From NCBI GenBank assembly GCA_021203915.1, contig JAJQAI010000076.1:1-10030 (forward strand): a DNA stretch of 10,030 bases. Reading direction: 5' to 3'. The notes beneath the pieces were generated by a model. It was not told the DNA's origin. It saw nothing but the letters and a program-made list of their open reading frames with translations, and made no database searches. Of this stretch, positions 1-7,898 are shown piece by piece; position 1 is the stretch's first letter; the number at the start of each line of letters is the position of its first letter. The DNA comes from Prevotella sp. Its GTDB lineage: Bacteria > Bacteroidota > Bacteroidia > Bacteroidales > Bacteroidaceae. The position numbers and the translations under genes are program-made.

Positions 1-1
1 A

Positions 2-727
2 ACTAAGACTGTTATGGTACTATTTATAGATGCAATACTTCTGCTTCTATGCGTTTTACTGCCTGCTAGGTGGTGCAAAAAACACAAGGTCGATGATCCT
101 GCTCCAAAAGGCTTTATAGCCTTTATGAATATGTTCATTATGTACATCTATAATGACATAGTTAAGAGCACTTTAGGTAAGGAAGCAGATAAATATGCCC
201 CATACCTTCTCACATGTTTTTTCTTTATCTTCCTAGCTAATGTAATGGGTGTTGTTCCGTTCCCTCCAGGAGGTGGAAACCTAACAGGTAATATGACTTG
301 TACATTCTTCTTGGCTATTTGTACATTCCTAATAACGAACTTTACAGGTACAAAGGAGTATTGGAAAGAGATTTTCTGGCCAGAAGTTCCTTTATGGCTA
401 AAGGCTTATCCTGTAGCCCTAATGCCTGTTATTGAGGTCTTTGGAATTTTTACGAAGCCTTTTGCTCTTATGATTCGTTTGTTTGCAAACATGATGGCAG
501 GACATGCTATTGCCCTTTCATTTGCAGCAATCATATTTATAATGTGGGGTCTAAATGCTGTTATGGGTACAACAATGACTATTGTAAGTGTAGCAATGAG
601 TATCTTTATGATGCTTCTAGAGCTACTTGTTTGCTTTATTCAGGCACTTGTATTCACCATGCTTAGCGCAGTATTTATCCAACTAGCTCATATTAAGCAC
701 GAGCAGCATGCCGAGGCTAAGGCTTAA
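2..727 (+). CDS. atpB: F1Fo ATP synthase subunit a (5' partial)
   Basis: Subunit a of the membrane Fo sector forms the two half-channels that carry protons to and from the c-ring. The reading frame is open to the left edge, so the gene very probably starts outside the window. The first in-frame ATG, at 14, would give 237 residues and begins inside a hydrophobic helix, which makes it a poor start. Numbering from that ATG, hydrophobic helices lie at about 1-18, 63-83, 95-112, 163-183 and 188-222. The family signature is ALMIRLFANMMAGH (151-164). Its R155 corresponds to the essential arginine that faces the c-ring carboxylate. The C-terminus ends in a short His/Glu-rich tail. Subunit a in this phylum usually has a long N-terminal extension, which would lie upstream. 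It heads the visible part of the atp operon and is followed by atpE after 58 nt. Identity is very secure; only the 5' end is unknown. Confidence 0.96.
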   Translation, partial: TKTVMVLFIDAILLLLCVLLPARWCKKHKVDDPAPKGFIAFMNMFIMYIYNDIVKSTLGKEADKYAPYLLTCFFFIFLANVMGVVPFPPGGGNLTGNMTCTFFLAICTFLITNFTGTKEYWKEIFWPEVPLWLKAYPVALMPVIEVFGIFTKPFALMIRLFANMMAGHAIALSFAAIIFIMWGLNAVMGTTMTIVSVAMSIFMMLLELLVCFIQALVFTMLSAVFIQLAHIKHEQHAEAKA

Positions 728-773
728 AAAAAAAGTAATTTCAAAAATAAAAACAAAATAAATATTAACTTAA

Positions 774-1028
<255 letters not shown>

Positions 1029-1042
1029 AGCTTAAGGCATGG

Positions 1043-1065
1043 CGCGCTTGGAAACTCCAAGCGCG
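1043..1065 (+). other. Intercistronic hairpin between atpE and atpF
   Basis: A perfect 10-bp inverted repeat: CGCGCTTGGA (1043-1052), loop AAC, TCCAAGCGCG (1056-1065). It is far richer in GC than its surroundings. It lies 14 nt after the atpE stop and 32 nt before the atpF start, with no U-run after it (ATTCCCTCG follows). It is therefore unlikely to be a full intrinsic terminator, because atpF and four more essential genes lie downstream. A likely role, by inference, is protecting the 3' end of a processed atpE message or damping read-through, so that the many copies of subunit c per complex can be made. Confidence 0.8.
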
Positions 1066-1097
1066 ATTCCCTCGTGTAACTATAAATACGACAGTAT

Positions 1098-1598
1098 ATG
1101 GATTTATTTATGCCTGCATCTGGCCTATTGTTCTGGATGACGATAGTCTTCCTCGTAGTGCTATTCATACTGTGGAAGTGGGGTTTTCCTGTTATCGTTA
1201 AGATGGTTAACGATAGAAAGACTTTCATTGATGACAGTTTGAGAAAAGCGCACGAAGCGAACGAAAAATTGGCCAATATACAGAAAGAAGGTGAATCCAT
1301 CTTGCAAGAGGCTCGCGACAAGCAGGCTCAGATTCTAAAAGAAGCTGCTGCTACACGCGATGCAATAGTGGAGAAAGCTCACGAGAAAGCCCGTGAGGAA
1401 GGCAACCGTATGATTGAAGAGGCTAAGGCCGAAATCGAAAATCAGAAAAAGGCTGCCATCGGTGACATACGTAGCCAAGTGGCAACACTTAGTGTTATGG
1501 TTTCCGAGAAGATTCTTCGTGAAAAGCTAAGCTCCGAAAAAGCACAGATGGATTATATTGATCGTATGCTGGATGAGGTTACTTCTTCTAATCACTAA
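1098..1598 (+). CDS. atpF: F1Fo ATP synthase subunit b (peripheral stalk)
   Basis: Subunit b is an elongated dimeric stator that anchors the F1 head to subunit a and prevents it from co-rotating. The 166-residue protein has one N-terminal membrane helix (about 10-29, FWMTIVFLVVLFILWKWGF). A long Glu/Lys/Ala-rich coiled coil (about 35-135) follows, and a short C-terminal part (SEKILREKL, 136-144) is expected to bind delta. Length is typical. A second ATG sits four codons in, but the first gives the usual MDLFMPASGLLFW-like N-terminus. It follows atpE across the hairpin spacer and is 12 nt from atpH. It is a b subunit rather than a b' paralogue, since only one copy is present and the usual b position in the operon is filled. 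Confidence 0.96.
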   Translation: MDLFMPASGLLFWMTIVFLVVLFILWKWGFPVIVKMVNDRKTFIDDSLRKAHEANEKLANIQKEGESILQEARDKQAQILKEAAATRDAIVEKAHEKAREEGNRMIEEAKAEIENQKKAAIGDIRSQVATLSVMVSEKILREKLSSEKAQMDYIDRMLDEVTSSNH

Positions 1599-1610
1599 AG
1601 AATTTAAGTT

Positions 1611-2144
1611 ATGGATTTAGGATTAATATCGGTAAGATATGCACGAGCCCTGCTTAAGGCCAGTGAAGAGGCTAAAGTTTCTGATAAAGTTTATCAGGAT
1701 ATGCAGGTTCTATCCGAAAGCTACATTAAGGTTCCGGATCTAAGATTTACCATAGATAATCCCATGCTTCCTAAACAGAAGAAGGAGCAGTTGGTCATCA
1801 CAGCTACGGGCGGATCTCCTACAGAGCTTACAGTAACTTTCTTAAAACTCATATTAAAGGAGGACCGCGAGAATGTGATTCAATTCATGGCAAATTCGTT
1901 TATTACCCTTTATAGGGAAAAGAACAACTTGATCCGTGCAAAACTTGTGACCGCTAAGACAGTTTCCCCTCAGACTGAGAAGAAATTGCAGCAGTTGGTC
2001 GAAGGTATGACAAAGGAGCATGTTGAATTTGAGTCCGTGGTAAATCCCGAAATTATAGGTGGCTTCATTTTAGAGTATGACACATATAGGATGGACCAAA
2101 GCGTCAAAACACAACTCAGCTCTATTTTGTCTAAGCTAAAGTAA
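1611..2144 (+). CDS. atpH: F1Fo ATP synthase subunit delta (OSCP)
   Basis: Delta (the OSCP homologue) caps the alpha3beta3 head and links it to the subunit b stalk. The 177-residue product has the usual helical N-terminal domain (about 1-105), beginning ISVRYARALLKASEE (6-20) and including NPMLPKQKKEQL (50-61). A C-terminal domain follows, with the family signature GGFILEYDTYRMDQSV (150-165), in which the GGF, YR and D-S positions are the conserved ones. Length matches the family norm. It sits between atpF (12-nt gap) and atpA (18-nt gap), the standard place. The sequence TAAAGTAA occurs twice around its stop (about 2137-2157); I attach no function to that. No Shine-Dalgarno site is evident. 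Confidence 0.95.
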   Translation: MDLGLISVRYARALLKASEEAKVSDKVYQDMQVLSESYIKVPDLRFTIDNPMLPKQKKEQLVITATGGSPTELTVTFLKLILKEDRENVIQFMANSFITLYREKNNLIRAKLVTAKTVSPQTEKKLQQLVEGMTKEHVEFESVVNPEIIGGFILEYDTYRMDQSVKTQLSSILSKLK

Positions 2145-2162
2145 TATTTAAAGTAAGAGATT

Positions 2163-3752
2163 ATGTCAGATAAAATAAAACCAAGTGAAGTATCCCAGGT
2201 TCTACTTGACCAACTCAAGGGAATTAGCGATAATGCTCAGTTCGATGAGGTGGGTACTGTGCTTCAGGTCAGTGATGGTGTAGCCAGAATTTATGGTCTG
2301 CGCAACGCTGAGGCTAACGAACTTCTTGAGTTCGAAAATGGTACCATGGCCATCGTGATGAATCTTGAGGAGGACAATGTTGGTTGCGTGCTTCTTGGAA
2401 ACACTGCTGGTATCAAGGAAGGCATGTCTGTAAAACGCACCAAGCGTATTTCTAGTATTCTTGTTAACGATAATATGCTAGGACGTGTGATTAACCCAAT
2501 CGGACAAGCTATTGATGGAAAGGGAGATATTGATCTTACCGGTGCCTTTGAGATGCCCCTAGACCGTAAGGCTCCAGGTGTAATCTATCGCCAGCCCGTA
2601 AAGGAGCCACTCCAAACAGGACTAAAAGCCGTTGACTCTATGATTCCAATTGGTAGAGGTCAACGCGAACTTATAATCGGTGACCGCCAGACTGGTAAGA
2701 CAGCTATCGCAGTGGACACCATTATTAATCAGAAAAGTTTTTACGAGGCAGGTAAACCTGTTTATTGTATCTATGTTGCCGTTGGACAGAAGGCCTCAAC
2801 CGTAGCTGCACTAGTTGCTACACTAAAGGAACATGGTGCTATGCCTTATACAATCGTTGTTTCTGCAACGGCTGCTGATCCAGCTGCTATGCAGTATTAT
2901 GCACCATTTGCTGGCGCTGCTATTGGAGAGTATTTCCGTGATCGTGGTGAATCAGCATTGGTTGTATACGACGACCTTTCAAAGCAGGCTGTTGCATATC
3001 GTGAGGTATCTCTAATCCTTCGTCGTCCATCTGGTCGTGAGGCATATCCAGGAGATGTGTTCTACCTACATAGCCGTCTTTTGGAGCGTGCAGCTAGACT
3101 AAACGACCAGCAGGAAGTTGCCGAGCAAATGAATGACCTTCCACCATGTATGAAAGGTCATGTAAAAGGTGGTGGTTCCTTAACTGCTCTACCAATTATT
3201 GAGACTCAGGCAGGAGACGTTTCAGCCTATATTCCAACGAATGTTATTTCAATTACCGATGGTCAGATTTACCTTGAGACAGACCTCTTTAACCAAGGTT
3301 TCCGTCCAGCTATCAACGTCGGTATTTCTGTGAGCCGTGTTGGTGGTTCCGCACAGATTAAGAGTATGAAGAAGGTTGCAGGAACTCTAAAGATTGATCA
3401 AGCTCAATATCGTGAGTTAGAGTCCTTCTCAAAGTTCTCTAGCGATATGGATGCCGTAACGGCTATGACTCTTGACCGCGGAAGAAAGAATAATCAACTT
3501 CTTATCCAACCACAGTACTCACCAATGCCAGTAGGGGAGCAGGTAGCCATACTTTATTGCGGTAATCATGGTCTAATGCGTGATGTACCCGTTGATAAGG
3601 TTAGGGAGTGTCAAGACACATTTTTAGATAAGATGCGTACTTCACATGCCGATGTTATTCAGACCTTGGCAGATGGTAAGATTGATGACCAAGTAACTTC
3701 CACAATTGAGTCCGTGATGGCTGATATCGCGGGCCAGTACAAAAAAGCTTAA
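2163..3752 (+). CDS. atpA: F1Fo ATP synthase subunit alpha
   Basis: Alpha alternates with beta in the F1 hexamer, holds the non-catalytic nucleotide sites and supplies an arginine to the catalytic site. The 529-residue protein has an N-terminal beta-barrel (about 25-95). The nucleotide-binding domain carries P-loop GDRQTGKT (173-180) and Walker B ALVVYDD (265-271). The signature [14 protein letters not shown] is at 382-395, and R392 matches the arginine that reaches the catalytic nucleotide. A helical C-terminal domain follows. The glutamine of the P-loop (Q176) marks it as alpha rather than beta. It is about 15-20 residues longer than the E. coli type because of an extra segment at about 313-336 ([15 protein letters not shown]...), just before [26 protein letters not shown] sequence. 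The gene is followed by atpG after only 3 nt. Confidence 0.98.
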   Translation: MSDKIKPSEVSQVLLDQLKGISDNAQFDEVGTVLQVSDGVARIYGLRNAEANELLEFENGTMAIVMNLEEDNVGCVLLGNTAGIKEGMSVKRTKRISSILVNDNMLGRVINPIGQAIDGKGDIDLTGAFEMPLDRKAPGVIYRQPVKEPLQTGLKAVDSMIPIGRGQRELIIGDRQTGKTAIAVDTIINQKSFYEAGKPVYCIYVAVGQKASTVAALVATLKEHGAMPYTIVVSATAADPAAMQYYAPFAGAAIGEYFRDRGESALVVYDDLSKQAVAYREVSLILRRPSGREAYPGDVFYLHSRLLERAARLNDQQEVAEQMNDLPPCMKGHVKGGGSLTALPIIETQAGDVSAYIPTNVISITDGQIYLETDLFNQGFRPAINVGISVSRVGGSAQIKSMKKVAGTLKIDQAQYRELESFSKFSSDMDAVTAMTLDRGRKNNQLLIQPQYSPMPVGEQVAILYCGNHGLMRDVPVDKVRECQDTFLDKMRTSHADVIQTLADGKIDDQVTSTIESVMADIAGQYKKA

Positions 3753-3755
3753 CCT

Positions 3756-4721
3756 ATGCCGTCACTTAAGGAGATAAAAAATCGAATATCTTCTGTCAAT
3801 AGCACTCGTAAGATTACCAGTGCAATGAAGATGGTTGCTTCCTCGAAGCTCCATCATGCTCAGGTGATGATTGGGAATATGCTTCCTTATGAGACATTGC
3901 TTGAGCACATACTCAAGACATTCATTGCATCTGAAGCAGACGCTCAAACAATATTTAGTGTTGAGCGCCCCGTAAAACGTGTTGCATTGATAGTATATAC
4001 GTCGAATAGTAGCCTGTGTGGAGGATTTAACTCCAATATCATTAAGATGATGCAACAGACAGTTGCTGAGTACGACAATCTTGGCAAGGAGAACATTATT
4101 ATTTATCCTGTTGGACGTAAAGTTGCTGATAAGGTTGAAAAACTTAAACTTAAGTGTGGCAAGGACTATTCTTCTATCGCTGATAAACCAAATGTGCAGA
4201 CATGTATAGAACTAGCCTCTGATGTTGCAGAGAAGTTTAAAACGGGAGAGATTGACCGTGTTGAGCTAATTTACCATCACTTTAAGAGTGTTGGCTCGCA
4301 GATTCTTACACGTAAGACACTTTTACCAATTGATCTTTCCTCTGAACTATCTCAAGATAGAGAGCGCGATTTAGATACTATACTTATGACCAAGAAGTCA
4401 CAAGAATACTTACGAAGAAATGCTCAAGCATCTTCCCGTGAGCAGGAAGAAACAAAACCTCTTAATGACAACTTCCTAGTTGAGCCAGATATGGAGACTG
4501 TCTTGGCACATTTGATACCTAATTTGCTGAACCTCATGGTTTATACTGCGCTACTTGATAGCATTGCTAGTGAACACGCAGCCCGTATGGTTGCTATGCA
4601 AACCGCTACAGATAATGCTGACGAACTTCTTCGCGAACTTAATCTTCAGTATAATAAGTCTCGTCAGCAGGCTATCACTAACGAACTTCTCGATATTGTT
4701 GGAGGTACAGTTAATAATTAG
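3756..4721 (+). CDS. atpG: F1Fo ATP synthase subunit gamma
   Basis: Gamma is the central shaft that couples c-ring rotation to conformational change in the head. The N-terminal helix (KEIKNRISSVNSTRKITSAM, 5-24) and the C-terminal helix (about 250-315) form the coiled-coil rotor. The signature QYNKSRQQAITNELLDIVGG lies at 299-318. The central Rossmann-like domain contains SNSSLCGGFN (83-92), where most bacteria have a D-R-G-type sequence before LCGG. At 321 residues it is about 30 longer than E. coli gamma. The excess is a charged stretch at about 195-238, between LLPIDL and NDNFLVEPD. It is the last gene of the operon and ends 25 nt before the terminator stem. Confidence 0.97.
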   Translation: MPSLKEIKNRISSVNSTRKITSAMKMVASSKLHHAQVMIGNMLPYETLLEHILKTFIASEADAQTIFSVERPVKRVALIVYTSNSSLCGGFNSNIIKMMQQTVAEYDNLGKENIIIYPVGRKVADKVEKLKLKCGKDYSSIADKPNVQTCIELASDVAEKFKTGEIDRVELIYHHFKSVGSQILTRKTLLPIDLSSELSQDRERDLDTILMTKKSQEYLRRNAQASSREQEETKPLNDNFLVEPDMETVLAHLIPNLLNLMVYTALLDSIASEHAARMVAMQTATDNADELLRELNLQYNKSRQQAITNELLDIVGGTVNN

Positions 4722-4746
4722 TTTTTTAGCGAGAAAAAGCTAAAGC

Positions 4747-4784
4747 AAAATGTCCCACGAGCTAAAAAACTTGTGGGACATTTT
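4747..4784. terminator. Bidirectional intrinsic terminator between atpG and glnS
   Basis: Twelve perfect pairs (AAAATGTCCCAC, 4747-4758, with GTGGGACATTTT, 4773-4784) extend inward by G·U, A-U and G-C pairs to 15 bp around the loop CTAAAAAA. The stem ends in A-rich and T-rich arms, so it can act for the atp operon on + and, 20 nt past the glnS stop, for glnS on -. A smaller stem (TTTAGC 4725-4730 with GCTAAA 4739-4744) precedes it. Confidence 0.88.
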
Positions 4785-4803
4785 CGTTGTATAAAGTTTT
4801 TTT

Positions 4804-6522
4804 CTAATCCTTATTAATCTTAGCCCAAGTATCCTTTAGACCTACTGTTTTATTAAAAATAGGATACTCACTAGTTGAGTCTAAATCAGCCATAAAGTAG
4901 CCGATTCTTTGGAATTGCAGATATTCACCGGCTTTTTTCTCGGCAGCAAAATCCTCAACAAAGCAGTTAGTGATTTTTTTAAGTGAATCGGGATTAAGTA
5001 AATCTCTAAAATCACCTTCTTCTTGGGATGGGTCTTCTTTTAAAAAGAGTCTATCGTAAATACGAACTTCCGCTCGTTTACAGTGTTCTTGGCTAACCCA
5101 ATGTAGTGTTCCCTTGACCTTACGGTTTGCACCCTCCAAGCCACTTTTACTTTCTGGGTCGTATTCTGCTTGAATCTCTATAACGTTTCCAAGAGAATCT
5201 TTTTTGCAACCAGTACATTTTACAATGTAAGCATTCTTAAGTCTTACTTCATTACCTGGTGTCATACGGAAGAATTTCTTTGGGGCATCTTCCATAAAGT
5301 CCTCACGCTCTATCCATAGATTCTTTGTAAAAGTAATCTCATGAGTACCATCTTGAAGGTTCTCGGGATTATTCTGAGCAATCATTGTTTCTGTTTTTCC
5401 ATCAGGGTAGTTTGTTATAACTAACTTGACGGGATTAAGAACGGCCGATACTCTAATTGAGCGACGATTAAGATCATCACGTACTGCAGCCTCAAGAAGC
5501 GATATATCATTTAGAGCATCAAACTTAGTGTATCCAATACTCTTTATAAAGTTCTTTATACTCTCAGGAGAATATCCTCTTCTTCTCATACCGCAAAGTG
5601 TTGGCATACGTGGGTCATCCCAACCATTTACCAAGTGCTCCTTAACTAGAGCTAAAAGCTTGCGCTTACTCATTACAGTATAGGTAAGATTAAGGCGGTT
5701 AAACTCAATCTGCCTAGGACGATAGGAGCTTAAATTACCCTTTTGATGATTCATCTCTACAAGGAAGTCAACAAATAAATCATAAAGTGGGCGATGAGGT
5801 ACAAACTCTAGCGTGCAAATAGAGTGTGTAACACCCTCAAAATAATCGCTTTGTCCATGCGCAAAATCATACATAGGGTAAGCATGCCATTTTGTTCCTG
5901 TTCGATGGTGCGGTGTATGGATAATACGATATATCACAGGGTCACGGAAATGCATGTTTGAATTAGCCATATCGATTTTTGCACGAAGAACCATTGAACC
6001 CTCAACAGCCTCTGGGGTATTCATCTTAAGGAAAAGCTCAAGATTTTCTTCCTTAGGGCGATCGCGGAAAGGAGAAGCTACACCAGGTTTTGTCGGCGTT
6101 CCTTTTTGCTCTGCAATCTGCTCACTTGTTTGCTCGTCAATATATGCTTTGCCTTGTTTTATTAACCATATTGCAAAATCCCATAGTTGCTCAAAATAAT
6201 CTGAAGCATAGTAAACGTTACCCCAATGAAAACCTAGCCAAGAGATATCGTTTAGTATTGAATCAACATACTCTGTATCTTCTTTGCTCGGATTTGTATC
6301 ATCAAAACGTAGGTTGCATACTCCACCATATTGCTCAGCAACACCAAAGTCCATACATATTGCCTTTGCATGTCCTATGTGAAGATATCCGTTTGGCTCA
6401 GGCGGGAAACGGGTTTGAATTCTTCCAGAATTTTTACCCTCTTCTAGGTCTTCCTCTACAAATTGTTCAACGAAACTTAGGCTTCGCTTTTTCTCAGCAG
6501 GTGTTTCAGAATTTAGCTCCAT
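4804..6522 (-). CDS. glnS: Glutaminyl-tRNA synthetase
   Basis: A cytoplasmic class I synthetase that charges tRNA-Gln directly with glutamine using ATP. The 572-residue protein has the catalytic domain opening RFPPEPNGYLHIGHAK (38-53) with the HIGH motif at 48-51, then NLRFDDTNPSKED (70-82). The second ATP motif is VMSKR (283-287), the form typical of GlnRS rather than GluRS, followed by GWDDPRMPTLCGMRRRGY (300-317). The beta-barrel anticodon-binding region (about 350-560) ends with NKTVGLKDTWAKI. Length is slightly above the E. coli enzyme (554). PMYDFAHGQSDYFEGVTHS (216-234) differs from the E. coli version (HCISDALEG) but, from memory, is usual in Bacteroidota. It lies on the minus strand downstream of mltG, convergent with atpG. 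A -7-like box lies about 35 nt upstream of the start. Confidence 0.98.
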   Translation of the reverse strand: MELNSETPAEKKRSLSFVEQFVEEDLEEGKNSGRIQTRFPPEPNGYLHIGHAKAICMDFGVAEQYGGVCNLRFDDTNPSKEDTEYVDSILNDISWLGFHWGNVYYASDYFEQLWDFAIWLIKQGKAYIDEQTSEQIAEQKGTPTKPGVASPFRDRPKEENLELFLKMNTPEAVEGSMVLRAKIDMANSNMHFRDPVIYRIIHTPHHRTGTKWHAYPMYDFAHGQSDYFEGVTHSICTLEFVPHRPLYDLFVDFLVEMNHQKGNLSSYRPRQIEFNRLNLTYTVMSKRKLLALVKEHLVNGWDDPRMPTLCGMRRRGYSPESIKNFIKSIGYTKFDALNDISLLEAAVRDDLNRRSIRVSAVLNPVKLVITNYPDGKTETMIAQNNPENLQDGTHEITFTKNLWIEREDFMEDAPKKFFRMTPGNEVRLKNAYIVKCTGCKKDSLGNVIEIQAEYDPESKSGLEGANRKVKGTLHWVSQEHCKRAEVRIYDRLFLKEDPSQEEGDFRDLLNPDSLKKITNCFVEDFAAEKKAGEYLQFQRIGYFMADLDSTSEYPIFNKTVGLKDTWAKINKD

Positions 6523-6708
6523 ATAAAATTCCTAAAGTTATTTTTCTTCTTTGGCAAAGGTAATAATTATTTTACATTTGCTATAGTTTAAGAAAGAATT
6601 TTATGAACAAATGTTTATGGATTTTATTATATAATGACAAATTGTAAGATATTACACTAATATCACTAACATACTGTAATTAAAAGCGGCAAACTTAATA
6701 GCTGAATG
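6523..6708. other. A/T-rich intergenic region, mltG to glnS
   Basis: This 186-nt spacer on the minus strand holds the candidate glnS -7 box near its glnS end, a 10-nt palindrome AATAATTATT just upstream of that box, and a second weaker TAnnTTTG match (TAAGTTTG, 6690-6697 on -) near the mltG stop. I see no strong terminator stem behind mltG and no convincing RNA gene or small ORF, so read-through from mltG into glnS is possible. Confidence 0.5.
6555..6562 (-). promoter_or_regulatory. Candidate glnS promoter, -7 box
   Basis: On the minus strand TACCTTTG, followed by C, matches the Bacteroidota sigma-70-type -7 consensus TAnnTTTG. It would start transcription about 25-30 nt before the glnS ATG. 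No TTG/TTTG -33 element is visible at the usual 19-21 nt spacing, so support rests on the -7 box and its position. Confidence 0.5.
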
Positions 6709-7725
6709 TTACCTTATGTTCCTTTCGTTAAGAGCTTGAGAGTATTTTTTAGCATTTGCTGTATGCTCAGAAAGGGTCTTAGCAAAATTGTGTGTACCAC
6801 TAAAGTCTTCCTTTGCACACATGTAAAGATAGTCATGGTCTACATAGTTAAGTACAGCGTCAATTCCTGCAATAGATGGAATACGAATAGGACCTGGAGG
6901 GAGTCCAGGATAGCGGTATGTATTATATGGACTATCAACACTAAGCATATTATAGTATATACGGCGAAGACCAAAATCTTTCATGGCATATTTAACCGTT
7001 GGATCAGCTTGAAGAAGCATGCCTCTTCTTAGACGATTGTAATAAAGACCTGCAACCATAGGTTTTTCTTTATCTTGAGCTGTTTCCTCATCAACTATAC
7101 TAGCTAGAGTTATTACCTCCTCAGGGCTAAGTCCCATATCTAAAGCCTTTTTCTTTCTTTCATCTGTCCAAAAGGCCTTAGAGGCTGCAGCCATCTTTTC
7201 TAAAAATCTATCGGCAGAAACATTCCAATACATTTCATACGTCTCGGGAATGAAAAGACACGGCATTGTCTCTATAGTATAGCCATACTTAGCACACTTA
7301 GCGGAATCTGTAATAGCTTGATATAGTGTTAGACTATCCATCATAAGGTGTTTTGAAACTGCTCCTGCTAAGCGATCTAAAGTTCTTACACTAGGTACTG
7401 TAACCATAAGTGAAGATTGAAGACCATTTTTTAATTTCTTATAAACTGAGTATGCGCCATTTTTAGGCTCTATTTCATACCTGCCAGTGAAAATATGGTC
7501 CCCATAGGATGTATGACGCGCTATAGTTTTAAAGGCTGTAATACCATGAAGGGAAGATATGGGCTCAAGTTTATTATATACCGAGTCAATATCATCGTCA
7601 GCATCTACATATACATATTGCTTTTCTTCGCCAGAAAGCATACCGGTGAAAAAATAATAGTAAACTAGACCTACAATAACAAATATTCCTATGATAAGTG
7701 AGATGATAAATTTTTTGGATGTCAT
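6709..7725 (-). CDS. mltG: Endolytic murein transglycosylase MltG (YceG family)
   Basis: MltG cleaves nascent peptidoglycan glycan strands inside the chain and is thought to act as a terminase of glycan synthesis. The 338-residue product begins with a short cytoplasmic Lys-rich tail and one membrane helix (about 6-27), placing the rest in the periplasm. A LysM-like N-terminal part (about 36-115) is followed by the YceG catalytic domain. Conserved elements are FIPETYEMYW (158-167), LASIVDEETA (207-216), RLRRGMLLQADPTVKYAM (231-248), SPYNTYRYPGLPPGPI (265-280) and the C-terminal GTHNFAKTLSEH (310-321). E214 aligns with the invariant glutamate taken as catalytic. Length is close to E. coli MltG (340). 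It has its own promoter divergent from recR. Alternative family names (aminodeoxychorismate lyase-like) come from old misannotation. Confidence 0.95.
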   Translation of the reverse strand: MTSKKFIISLIIGIFVIVGLVYYYFFTGMLSGEEKQYVYVDADDDIDSVYNKLEPISSLHGITAFKTIARHTSYGDHIFTGRYEIEPKNGAYSVYKKLKNGLQSSLMVTVPSVRTLDRLAGAVSKHLMMDSLTLYQAITDSAKCAKYGYTIETMPCLFIPETYEMYWNVSADRFLEKMAAASKAFWTDERKKKALDMGLSPEEVITLASIVDEETAQDKEKPMVAGLYYNRLRRGMLLQADPTVKYAMKDFGLRRIYYNMLSVDSPYNTYRYPGLPPGPIRIPSIAGIDAVLNYVDHDYLYMCAKEDFSGTHNFAKTLSEHTANAKKYSQALNERNIR

Positions 7726-7771
7726 AGTATTAGTATTGTCTTTTTTAAGCCTTCATTGAGACTTTAGAGTG

Positions 7772-7802
7772 CAAAAGTACAAAAAATAGGCTAGCTTGCC
7801 AA
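7772..7802 (-). promoter_or_regulatory. Promoter of mltG (-33/-7, Bacteroidota type)
   Basis: On the minus strand, TTG (7800-7802) is followed after 20 nt by TACTTTTG (7772-7779), a full match to TAnnTTTG, with C next. The box lies 46 nt before the mltG ATG. It faces away from the recR promoter in the same 173-bp gap. Confidence 0.68.
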
Positions 7803-7850
7803 GAAAACTTAGTGCCTATACTTGGGTTTTGCTTTTATTTGTTTTATAAT

Positions 7851-7881
7851 TTTGAATTTCGACCTACAACCACTATCTTTG
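7851..7881 (+). promoter_or_regulatory. Promoter of the recR cluster (-33/-7, Bacteroidota type)
   Basis: TTTG (7851-7854), a 19-nt spacer, then TATCTTTG (7874-7881) followed by C. Both box sequence and spacing match the Bacteroidota housekeeping sigma consensus. The -7 box ends 17 nt before the recR ATG, so the leader would be only about 10 nt and any translation signal must be minimal. Confidence 0.78.
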
Positions 7882-7898
7882 CAAAGGAAAACACTTAA

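Noticed and set aside
14..16. ATG at 14 as the true atpB start
   Set aside because: The frame stays open to the edge, the ATG lies in a hydrophobic helix, and family members in this phylum are much longer at the N-terminus.
1043..1065. atpE-atpF hairpin as an intrinsic terminator
   Set aside because: No U-run follows and five essential subunit genes lie downstream, so it is listed as a hairpin of unknown role instead.
6523..6560. T-box or other riboswitch leader for glnS
   Set aside because: The predicted leader is under 30 nt, with no room for a structured leader, and T-boxes belong mainly to Firmicutes.
6090..6563. 157-codon open frame on the plus strand opposite the 5' end of glnS
   Set aside because: The glnS frame is unmistakable through this stretch; the opposing frame has no recognisable domain and no promoter.
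6603..6647. 14-codon ATG frame (MNKCLWILLYNDKL) in the mltG-glnS gap, plus strand
   Set aside because: Too short, no promoter or ribosome site, and A/T-rich DNA gives such frames by chance.
6690..6697. Second TAnnTTTG match (TAAGTTTG, minus strand) near the mltG stop
   Set aside because: No -33 element upstream and it lies far from glnS; the box at 6555-6562 is better placed. Left as a weak possibility only.
6706..7032. 108-codon open frame on the plus strand opposite mltG
   Set aside because: Antisense to the conserved C-terminal half of MltG; Cys/Ile/Val-rich translation with no family resemblance.
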